Source: Pseudomonas sp. PICF141 (GTDB lineage: Bacteria; Pseudomonadota; Gammaproteobacteria; Pseudomonadales; Pseudomonadaceae). From it: a DNA stretch of 64,000 bases. Shown in pieces: positions 52,772 to 61,100 of the stretch. Position 1 is the stretch's first letter; every line of letters begins with the position of its first letter. Made by a program: the position numbers and the translations under genes. The notes under the pieces are model-generated. The model ran no database searches. It worked only from the letters and a program-made list of their open reading frames with translations, and had not been told where the DNA came from. The stretch is from positions 37,558 through 101,557 of the forward strand of contig NZ_MUNM01000017.1 in the NCBI RefSeq assembly GCF_002286815.1, in the 5' to 3' direction.

Positions 52772-54145
52772 TTAAGCCACCACCTGATAACACGGCACAT
52801 ACTCCGCACCACCCGGCAGTTTCATCCGGTGCTGGGCGACGAAGGCTTTGAGCAGTTTGTCCAGCGGCTGCATGACGGCGGCATCGCCACGGATCTGGTA
52901 CGGCCCGTGTTCTTCGATCAGACGAATGCCCTTGTCCTTGACGTTGCCGGCGACGATGCCGGAGAACGCGCGGCGCAGGTTGGCGGCCAGTTCGTGGGAG
53001 GGCAGGTTGCGGCTCAGTTGCAGGTTGGCCATGTTGGCATGGGTCGGGTCGAACGGGCGCTGGAAACCTTCGTCGATCTTCAGCAGCCAATTAAAATGAA
53101 ACGCGTCGTTGCGCTCGCGGCGGAACTGTTTGACCTCTTTGAGGCCTTGAGTCATTTGTCGCGCCACTTCAATCGGGTCGTCGATGATGATTTCGTAGTG
53201 CTTCTGCGCGGATTCACCGAGGGTGGCACCGACGAAGGCGTGCAACTGCTCCAGATACGGCGCGGCGCTTTTCGGCCCGGTGAGGACCACGGGGAAGGGC
53301 AGGCCTTCGTTGTCCGGGTGCATCAGGATGCCGAGCAAGTACAGAAACTCTTCGGCTGTGCCCGCGCCACCCGGGAAAATGATGATGCCGTGGCCGACGC
53401 GGACGAACGCTTCCAGGCGTTTCTCAATGTCCGGCAGGATCACCAGTTCATTGACGATCGGGTTGGGCGCTTCGGCGGCGATGATCCCGGGTTCGGTCAA
53501 GCCGAGGTAGCGGCCACCGTGGATACGCTGTTTGGCGTGGGCAATGGTTGCGCCTTTCATCGGGCCTTTCATCACGCCCGGGCCGCAACCGGTGCAGATG
53601 TCCAGGCTGCGCAGGCCGAGTTCGTGGCCGACTCGCTTGGTGTACTTGTATTCTTCGGTGTTGATCGAGTGGCCGCCCCAGCACACCACGATTTTCGGTT
53701 CGACGCCGGGGCGCAGGGTACGAGCGTTGCGCAACAGGTGGAAGACGTAGTCGCTGATGCCTTGGGAGGTGCTGAGGTCGATGCTTAGAGCGTCGAGTTC
53801 GTTTTCGGTGTAGACGATGTCGCGCAGGGCGCTGAAAAGCATTTCGCGGGTGCTGGCGATCATTTCGCCATCGACGAAAGCGTCGGCCGGGGCGTTCAGC
53901 AGCTCCAGGCGCACGCCGCGGTCTTGCTGGTGAATGCGGATTTCGAAATCTTTGTAGGCTTCCAGAATGGTTTTGGCGTTATCGACGTGGGCGCCGGTAT
54001 TGAGGATAGCCAGGGCGCACTGGCGGAAAAGGGTGTAGGTGATGCCGGATGAGGCTTCGCTCAGTTGCTGTACTTCACGTTGGGACAGTGTTTCCAGGCT
54101 GCCTTTAGGGCTGACCGAGGCGTTGATTACATGTCGTTGGGTCAT
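52772..54145 (-). CDS. ppnN: Pyrimidine/purine nucleotide 5'-monophosphate nucleosidase PpnN
   Basis: A 457-residue protein of the PpnN (YgdH) type. The N-terminal DUF4478 domain is about 1-140, the LOG/Rossmann domain about 145-330 has IVVCWGGHSI, LDICTGCGPGVMKGPMKGAT and the phosphate motif IIIFPGGAGTAEEFLYLLGI, and the C-terminal DUF3412 domain follows. It splits nucleoside monophosphates into base and ribose 5-phosphate; the E. coli enzyme is activated by (p)ppGpp. AAGGAT lies upstream of the ATG. Monocistronic, with a repeat-rich 3' flank. Confidence 0.92.
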   Translation of the reverse strand: MTQRHVINASVSPKGSLETLSQREVQQLSEASSGITYTLFRQCALAILNTGAHVDNAKTILEAYKDFEIRIHQQDRGVRLELLNAPADAFVDGEMIASTREMLFSALRDIVYTENELDALSIDLSTSQGISDYVFHLLRNARTLRPGVEPKIVVCWGGHSINTEEYKYTKRVGHELGLRSLDICTGCGPGVMKGPMKGATIAHAKQRIHGGRYLGLTEPGIIAAEAPNPIVNELVILPDIEKRLEAFVRVGHGIIIFPGGAGTAEEFLYLLGILMHPDNEGLPFPVVLTGPKSAAPYLEQLHAFVGATLGESAQKHYEIIIDDPIEVARQMTQGLKEVKQFRRERNDAFHFNWLLKIDEGFQRPFDPTHANMANLQLSRNLPSHELAANLRRAFSGIVAGNVKDKGIRLIEEHGPYQIRGDAAVMQPLDKLLKAFVAQHRMKLPGGAEYVPCYQVVA

Positions 54146-54370
54146 TCAATGATCCTTAAAACGATGTCACCCGCCGGGCAGGCGCATGGCATCCGAATAG
54201 TGTGTATCCATGGAGAAGATGGCACGAACTGCGCTGAATCGCCATGTTCCCCGTTTGACATGGAAAGATGAAAAGGAGCCCCAGCATAGCTAAATCCCTC
54301 GCAGAGGCGATAATGCCCCGCAGTCTTTTTGCCACAGCGCTTTTTAATTGACGCAAGGAACCCCGTTGCG

Positions 54371-54898
54371 ATGTTCGAAATCCAGCCCATGAATGCCCAA
54401 ACCTACCGACGCCAGACGCGGCGCAGTACGATCATCATCGCCTTGATGTTCCTGGCGCTGGCGATGGTGTTGTCCACGGCGGCGGTGGCGTTGTTCGGTG
54501 AGCCGGGCGGCGACAATCTGCGTTTTAACGTGGGCGGGGTGTTTGCCGCATTGTTGCTGATGGTGGCACTGATGCGCGGCACGTTCTGGACTCAGGAATG
54601 GATGGCGTCAGCGGTCTATGGTTGGCAGCTCAAGCGCAGCCTGATGAGCATCACCAACGTCATGCACCTGGTCACGGCGGCCGTGGAGAAAGGCGATCCG
54701 AGCGCTATGAAGTTGCTGCGGTTTTATCATCTGGGCTTGAGCCAGATGCACGAGCTGGACGGCAACTCCAGCGACCATAGCCAACTGACCCGTGAAATGG
54801 ACCAGCACAAGGCGCGGATGGAAGCGCTGGGTATCGAGACCGAACAGACACGATTGAATCCGGCCTGGCTTGAGGCGGTGAAACAGACGCAGAGGTAG
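54371..54898 (+). CDS. DUF3087 membrane protein
   Basis: A 175-residue protein with two N-terminal membrane segments (STIIIALMFLALAMVLSTAA, NVGGVFAALLLMVALMRG) and a cytoplasmic helical part (LKRSLMSITNVMHLVTAAVE, KLLRFYHLGLSQMHELDGNS). It matches DUF3087, of unknown function. The ATG at 54371 begins the conserved FEIQPMNAQTYRRQTRR stretch and has AAGGAA about 13 nt upstream. Confidence 0.78.
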   Translation: MFEIQPMNAQTYRRQTRRSTIIIALMFLALAMVLSTAAVALFGEPGGDNLRFNVGGVFAALLLMVALMRGTFWTQEWMASAVYGWQLKRSLMSITNVMHLVTAAVEKGDPSAMKLLRFYHLGLSQMHELDGNSSDHSQLTREMDQHKARMEALGIETEQTRLNPAWLEAVKQTQR

Positions 54899-55046
54899 CC
54901 TGCGATCGTTGGCGATGAGCATTTTCGTGCAAATCACCTATCGTATTCGTTGATCAGTCATAGTGGTCCGAGCATCAGCCACGGCTGGCTGGCGCTAAAA
55001 GGGCGAACGGGAAATTTCGCCATGTCATAAGGGATTAAGGAGCGTC

Positions 55047-56624
55047 ATGGGGCATCCGTCCGTCAAAGATCGTATCGAAAGCACCCGGCTCGCCACGTCT
55101 TGGTTACCCGGGCAGGTTCAGTCGAAACTCAAGGTTCGATACGCAGTCTTCCTGCTCGTTGCGGTGTGCCTGTCCATGACGGCCATTGCGATCGGTGAAA
55201 GCTGGAACGCACGTCAGTATCATTTGCACGGCAGTGAAGTGGAAATGTCCAACCTGGCGCAAACGCTCGCCTCGCAGGCGCAAGCCTCGATCAAACAGGC
55301 CGATACGCTGCTGTTTGCCGTGGTGGATCGCCTTGAAAACGATGGCATGGAACCGGAAAAAATTCCCAGACTGCAACGTTTGCTCCACGCCCAGCGCAGT
55401 GAACTGGCGCAGATTCATGGGCTGTTCGTTTTCGACGAAGAAGGACGCTGGATCGCCAACTCCAATAACGCGGTGCTGGCCAATGCCAATAACTCCGACC
55501 GTGAATATTTCATCTACCACCGTGATCATCCCGACCGAGGTCCTCATATCGGTCCATCGATAAGAAGTCGTTCGACCGGTGAGTGGATCATGACCGTGTC
55601 ACGCCGGATCAATCATGCCGATGGTCGGTTTGCCGGTGTGGTGGCAGCTTCGATCTATCTCAATCATTTCCTGGACCTGTACAACAGCATCGACATGGGC
55701 AGTAACGGTGTGATCAATCTGATCGCCGACGACGCCACCATTGTCGTTCGCCGACCGTTCAATGAAGCCGATATCGGCACCAATGTCGCCAAGGGGCCGC
55801 TGTTTACCCAGCTGTTGCCCAAGGGGAATTCCGGAACGGCCATCGTCAAATCCTACGTGGACGGGGTGGAGCGGGTGGTGGGGTTTCGGCGGGTCGAAGG
55901 TTATCCGCTCATCGTTTTTACCGCCCTGGACAAGGAAGAAGTCCTGGCCAGCTGGCGGCAGGAGTCACTACTCAGTGCCGGGATCGTCGCATTGCTGCTG
56001 GGGTTTTTGAGCCTTCTGGGCTATCGCCTGATTCGTGTCATGAAGCAGCAGAATACTATTCAGCACGATTTGCTGGAGGCTCAGGAGAAACTTCTTGAGG
56101 TCAACCACAGCCTCAAGTTGCTGGCTCTGGAGGATGCCCTGACCGGCCTTTCCAACCGGCGTCAATTCGACCTGTTCATCCTGGCGGAAATGGGCCGTGC
56201 CAGGCGTACCCACACCAGCCTTGGGTTGCTGATGATCGATGTCGATCATTTCAAGAGCTTCAATGATCACTACGGTCATTTGGCGGGCGATGAGTGTTTG
56301 CGCAAGATCAGCGCCATCATCACCGACAACATCCAGCGCCCCGGCGATCTTGCGGCCCGATTCGGTGGTGAGGAGTTTACGGTGGTGCTGCCCGGCACCG
56401 ATTATGTGGGTGCCTTTCTGGTGGCGGAAAAGATCCGTCGCGCGGTTCAGCAAATCGACATCAAGCATAGCGGCAGCCCCGAAGGCCTCGTCACGGTCAG
56501 TCTGGGGGTTTGTGCCTACAACCAGACGGTGCAGAGCCAGCCTGAAGATTTGATCGGCGCCGCAGACAAAGCGCTGTATGTGGCCAAGGCCAGTGGCCGG
56601 AACATGAGTGTCATTGCCAACTGA
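55047..56624 (+). CDS. Membrane-bound diguanylate cyclase (Cache sensor, GGDEF)
   Basis: A 525-residue protein. First membrane segment YAVFLLVAVCLSMTAIAIG (about 32-50), a periplasmic dCache-like sensor to about 300 (SDREYFIYHRDHPDRGPHIG, WIMTVSRRINHADGRFAGVV), second membrane segment SLLSAGIVALLLGFLSLLGY, then the GGDEF domain (about 360-520) with DALTGLSNRRQFD, MIDVDHFKSFNDHYGH and the active-site RFGGEEF. RPGD lies five residues before GGEEF, so the product-inhibition I-site is present. It should make c-di-GMP from GTP in response to an external ligand. AAGGAG is 4 nt before the ATG. Confidence 0.93.
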   Translation: MGHPSVKDRIESTRLATSWLPGQVQSKLKVRYAVFLLVAVCLSMTAIAIGESWNARQYHLHGSEVEMSNLAQTLASQAQASIKQADTLLFAVVDRLENDGMEPEKIPRLQRLLHAQRSELAQIHGLFVFDEEGRWIANSNNAVLANANNSDREYFIYHRDHPDRGPHIGPSIRSRSTGEWIMTVSRRINHADGRFAGVVAASIYLNHFLDLYNSIDMGSNGVINLIADDATIVVRRPFNEADIGTNVAKGPLFTQLLPKGNSGTAIVKSYVDGVERVVGFRRVEGYPLIVFTALDKEEVLASWRQESLLSAGIVALLLGFLSLLGYRLIRVMKQQNTIQHDLLEAQEKLLEVNHSLKLLALEDALTGLSNRRQFDLFILAEMGRARRTHTSLGLLMIDVDHFKSFNDHYGHLAGDECLRKISAIITDNIQRPGDLAARFGGEEFTVVLPGTDYVGAFLVAEKIRRAVQQIDIKHSGSPEGLVTVSLGVCAYNQTVQSQPEDLIGAADKALYVAKASGRNMSVIAN

Positions 56625-56639
56625 ACTCACATAGAGCGG

Positions 56640-57026
56640 TTATTGCCCTGGATGAGTCGGATGTCGCAGCTTCCATAAGTGGATCAACCGCAGGTAGATC
56701 AGCACGTTGATCGCCAACACCACGCTGCCCAACCCTAACTGAATCGTGGGGGTCAGCCCGGCCGGATAAATAATCGGCCACACGTAATGTTCAATGAAAC
56801 CGCCGCCATAGCCGGTTTGCCCGGCCGCGTGGCGCATAAGGTTTTCCCATTCGGTCAGGGGGCACGGCAGGTGGAAAACTTCCACGGTCACGCCCCACGC
56901 GGCGGCGGGCAGGTGCCACCAGGCCAAGTGGTGCCATTTGAGCACCAGCAACCCGCCGAACAGTACGAACAGAATGAACAACAAGTGAGACAGGACCAGC
57001 CCGTCGGCGGCGATTCGGTAAAGCAT
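56640..57026 (-). CDS. DUF2784 membrane protein
   Basis: A 128-residue protein with three to four membrane helices (LVLSHLLFILFVLFGGLLVL, HLPAAAWGVTVEVFHL, TIQLGLGSVVLAINVLIYLR). The PLTEWENLMRH and TGYGGGFIEHYVWPIIYP segments are hallmarks of DUF2784. Function unknown. The ATG at 57026 is chosen for AGGGAA 8 nt upstream; the longer frame reads through the neighbouring pseudogene on the other strand. Convergent with the diguanylate cyclase gene. Confidence 0.82.
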   Translation of the reverse strand: MLYRIAADGLVLSHLLFILFVLFGGLLVLKWHHLAWWHLPAAAWGVTVEVFHLPCPLTEWENLMRHAAGQTGYGGGFIEHYVWPIIYPAGLTPTIQLGLGSVVLAINVLIYLRLIHLWKLRHPTHPGQ

Positions 57027-57162
57027 GTCGATTCCCTGACGGGTTATCTGAATCATTCCATGGTACTCGCGCCGGATGATCGCCAAAAGTGCGCAAGATC
57101 GTTCAAGCCTTCGGCCACGACTGCTGGCACAGTCTGGGGTCTTTCCCTGGTTGTAGAGCGTT

Positions 57163-57724
57163 ATGTCCAACTCACTCATGCCGCACGCTGCATTCCTTCG
57201 CGGTGCCGCAGCCATCAGCCGTTGTCCCTGGCGACCGCGCCCTGGGGATTGCTGGCCGGCTCCATGGCCATCGAAGCCAATCTCACGCCCCTGCAAGGCC
57301 AGGGGCTGTCGAGCATCGTGTTTGCCGGCGCGGCCCAATTGGTCGCCATCGGCATGCTCAAGGGCGGCGTCGGCGTCTTTTCGATCCTGTTGACCACGTT
57401 GCTGCTGACCTCCCAGCATCTGCTTTATGGCATGAGCATGCGCTCGGTGATTTCCCCGTTGCCGGGTCGCTGGCGTGTGGGGCTGGGCTTTCTGCTCACC
57501 GATGAGCTGTTCGCCCTGACCAGCCAACATGACATGCAGCAGTTCAATCGCTGGTACGCCCTGGGTGTGGGCCTGACGTTTTACATTGCGTGGAACCTCT
57601 TCACCCTGGCGGGCATTGTGCTGGGCAGCAGCATTCCGGGCCTCTGGTGCTTTACACCCGCAACACCTTGCTCAGCATGTTGTTGAGCATGGGGTTTTTC
57701 TTCTTGCTGCGGTGGTGGCTCTGA
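57163..57724 (+). pseudogene. Remnant of azlC-azlD (branched-chain amino acid exporter)
   Basis: The first codons (MSNSLMPHAAFLRGAAAI) are in one frame, and the rest of an AzlC permease (PLSLATAPWGLLAGSMAIEA, SSIVFAGAAQLVAIGMLKGG, LTTLLLTSQHLLYGMSMR, GLGFLLTDELFALTSQHD) continues in another. GCCATCAGCCGTTG near 57217 would read correctly as GCCATCATGCCGTTG, so one base is missing. After SSIPGL (57640) the AzlC sequence stops abruptly and, in a third frame, the last about 27 residues of an AzlD protein follow (LVLYTRNTLLSMLLSMGFFF, RWWL, stop at 57722-57724). The end of azlC and nearly all of azlD have been deleted. The exporter cannot function. Confidence 0.8.
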
Positions 57725-57791
57725 GTCGTTCGGCGTGAAACTGTTCTACGCTTAAAGCGGATAATTGATCCCTTGAGTACGGGAGGTGGAC

Positions 57792-57950
57792 ATGACCACT
57801 GAACCAAAGCGTCCGGATCCGGATGAGGACATCGATGAGCCGACGGAGGAAGAGATCGAGCAGCAGAAGCGTTCGACGCCGGACTGGAAGCACCCCGACG
57901 ACGGTAAAAGCCTGTCAGACCTCGACGAAGAACGTCCGCTGAAGCCCTGA
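57792..57950 (+). CDS. Small acidic protein (52 residues)
   Basis: ATG to TGA encodes 52 residues with GGGAGG 6 nt upstream. Asp/Glu make up about a third of the protein (PDPDEDIDEPTEEEIEQQKR, then DLDEERPLKP); it has no Cys and little hydrophobic content, so it is probably disordered. No family recognised, but the ribosome-binding site and codon use look genuine. It lies between the azl remnant and the RHS gene. Confidence 0.65.
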   Translation: MTTEPKRPDPDEDIDEPTEEEIEQQKRSTPDWKHPDDGKSLSDLDEERPLKP

Positions 57951-58075
57951 TCGATCTGCGCATGTCAAAAACCTCGCCATTGATAGAGATGGTCTATCTT
58001 AGGCTTACCAAGGTAGGGACGACGCTACGCGCCCAGGCTGGCTGAGGGCATCTGTTGATGCACCGTTTTGGAGGA

Positions 58076-58110
58076 AAGGCCGGAGCGACGTGGTAAATCG
58101 TTCCGGCCTT
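58076..58110 (-). terminator. Stem-loop downstream of the RHS gene
   Basis: Read on the minus strand, AAGGCCGGAACGA pairs with TCGCTCCGGCCTT (12 of 13) around a 9 nt loop, then TTCC. It begins 10 nt after the RHS stop codon, so it probably ends that transcript; no gene fits between. Confidence 0.7.
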
Positions 58111-58119
58111 GCCATCTGG

Positions 58120-61100
58120 CTAGAACATACCGAAAGCGCGTCGCAGGCTCTGAACCAGAGGCGAGGTATTGTAAGGCATGGTGCCTCGACAGAAATTGCC
58201 GACAATTCGATCGTAGTTAAAGCCTTGTCGCGTGAGTTCATTAATCAGGTCGCCCAAAAAGACGGTACTGGTCGGCCTCAGTATGTCGGCGTTCAGTTGC
58301 TTGGCTAACTCCTTCAATACAGGTTGATAGTTTTGCGGGAGAACGCTTTGTGGGAGCGAGCGAATGCTGACGTGCTCAGCGACCGTGAACTCATCCAGTA
58401 TGTAGTTAGGTATGTCGGCCGAACCTGGGGCATGTCGGTAAGGGGTTCTGCCCAACACTCGCGTTTCCCAACTGGTGCCCACATCCGCGGCCTTGACGCC
58501 GGGGGCCGAGCGAAATTGAAACTCGGTGGTGGGCAGCGGAGCAATTACATGCTCACTGGCCATTGCCGTGCCATGGGCGTCAATGTAAAGAATCCGGCTG
58601 TCCAGGCCTCCGCTGTAAAGTTCATAGGTTGAACTTACAGGCGTCCCTTGCAGCACTGCATTGACGTTCCCGCTCTTCAAGTCCCCAGCAGGCAGGTTGC
58701 CTCTACGATAGATCGTTCCTCGTGCAATGCGTTGCGACGTGGGTAGAGTCAATTTGGAACCACTCCCCAGCGCAACCCTCGCTGCTACCTTGGAGCCCAA
58801 TAAGCCGGTCCCGGCACTCAGCAGCCCGGTTCCCAATGCCGTCCATCCAAATGCCTCGGCCAGCTTGGGATCGCTTTGTTGTAAGGTCGCCGAAGCGATA
58901 CCAAATCCTGCCGATACGATTGCCAGTCCCGTTGTTGCCACTGTCCAGCCGATTGAGGCGCCTCCTGTAAACGGTGCCAGCACGACGCCCACGGCACCGA
59001 ACAGGATCGATTGGGTCAAGGGGTCATAAATAGCGGGGGAGTGGGTGACCACGGTGTATTGATTGATGACTTCTGCGTGCCCACTGGGATCGCTGTAGTT
59101 CACCGGGTCGTTATGGCAATAGCTACGAGTATTGGCACAACCTTGACCAAAGGGGCTAAAGCCATCCGGGGATTGGAAATTCTGCGTTTCGGGGTTGTAA
59201 ACCCTTACTCCGTTGCCCAGAGGGTAGCAGCCGCTCACACGGTCGATGGGCTGGCCATTGAAGCCGATCCAGGTGGGGTGCTGCCAATCGTCCGGCCTGT
59301 ATCCGAAAGGGGTGTAGGTAAAAAACGTCGAACGGTTGTCGAGCATATTGTGACTTGCAATCACTGTGCCTTTGATGTCCTTGATCTCAAAGCTGTGACT
59401 GACGGTGGAGGGGCCACTCTCAATGCTTTGGGTGTTCTGTTGTAATACACAGGCGGAACTTTGATTGAGTAGTACGCAGGTCCGGTTATACCGCTGACCG
59501 TTGATCTGAATGACCCCTTTACGGGCATATTGGTAGTCGCCTTGGTAGAAGAACTGCTCGAAATAGTTGGTGCCTGCGCAACCCGCGAGCTGCCCCAAAT
59601 TATTATAGTAATAATCATACGAACCTTTGGGGGACTGGATGCTACCAAGTTTGCCGAGTGTATTGTATTTCAATATCGTCCCATTGTTATTGCTCAAGTA
59701 TCCCAGACTGTCATGGGTAAAGGTATAGGTCCGTAGGCTAGTGTCGGGTTTCATTCGGGTTGCACTAACTAACTGGGTTGGGTCCATCGAGTCGTATTTA
59801 TAAATATCGGGATAGGCAATATCATCTACAGTGTTGTCACAATGTTTGATATTGCCGGCAAGATCATAGAGGAAACTTTGCCTGTCCAGCGTAAGTCCTT
59901 CGGGAGTCATTGGTTTGTGGGGGCCATCGCAGGTGTAGGTGTCCAACCGTCCTTTGTTGTCGTAGCCAAAGGTCTCTTTTCGCAACAGTGTCGCATCTTC
60001 ATACAGCGCCATATTGGCTATTTGATTGGAACCGTTGTAGTCCTGCGTCATCGTCAGCGTCTTGAAGCCTTGGGCTTCGAATTTGCGCTGTACCTCCCGG
60101 TCTTTGTTGTCGTAGGTGTAACGGGTGACTATTGATCGGTTGTTCGTGTTATTAGACAGGGTTTCCGTTTCCAGCCTGCCAAAGTCGTCGTAGTAGAAGT
60201 TGACTGTGGCGATGGCGCTCGAACTGCTGGTCATACGTCCTTGAGTGTCATAGTTGAACGTCGTGCTATTGCCGAAGGCGTCCGTCTCACTCAGCAAAAT
60301 GCCACGCAAGGAACGGGTGTACTGGACTGTGCTGGTCGTGTTGTTGCTATTGCGTACGACACCGCCAGTGGTAGTTTCCGTCGCCAGGTTCAAATTTGGG
60401 TCATATGCCGCTTGGAGCGTGATGGGAATCGCTTGTTGAAATTCACCGGTTCGTACGTTGCTGGCTTTGCCCCAGTAGGTGGCGCCGGTGTAGGTGTATC
60501 CGCTGGACCGTCCGCCGATAGTTGCTAGGGTGACACGGCCCAGGCCATCGATTACCCGTGACCCCAAGGTAATGCTCTGTCCTGCTGATTCAATACGAGC
60601 GGCACTGGCGGTGGCCGTCAGCGTATGGGCAGGGTACTCGTTGATGGTGACTTCTTCCTCAGCAGTGATGCGCGTCAGCCGTCCGAATGCGTCGTATGCG
60701 TATTGGCGAGTTGGTGCATCGGAAGAGGACTCTTGAATCAAGCGCCCTTGTGCATCGTAGATGGCGGTGTATGAACGGGTCAGTTGGTTGTTGGTGTATA
60801 AACTCGTTTCCTGCCTGCGTGAGTTTCCCGGTTCGTCGATCACGACAGTAGTGCTTGCACTATAACGCGTCCCATAGGTAACCCACTGTGACTGTTGCCG
60901 TGAAACGGGATCGTACTCGAAACCTTGAGTCGCACCGCCTATCCACTCGACTCTGGACACGGCTCCCCAGTCGTCATAGCTCAAATTCCGTGTACGGCTC
61001 AAGAACACCGAGCCATCGGGGCGGTAGTCATATTCGGTGATTGAGCCTTCCCGTCCTTGTGCGTCATAGCTCGTGCTGGACAGTGTCAACCAGCTCCAGC

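Noticed and set aside
58005..58241. Minus-strand frame of 78 residues at the end of the RHS gene, considered as immunity gene
   Set aside because: Overlaps the RHS coding end in another frame, runs through the terminator hairpin, has no ribosome-binding site and a random-looking composition.
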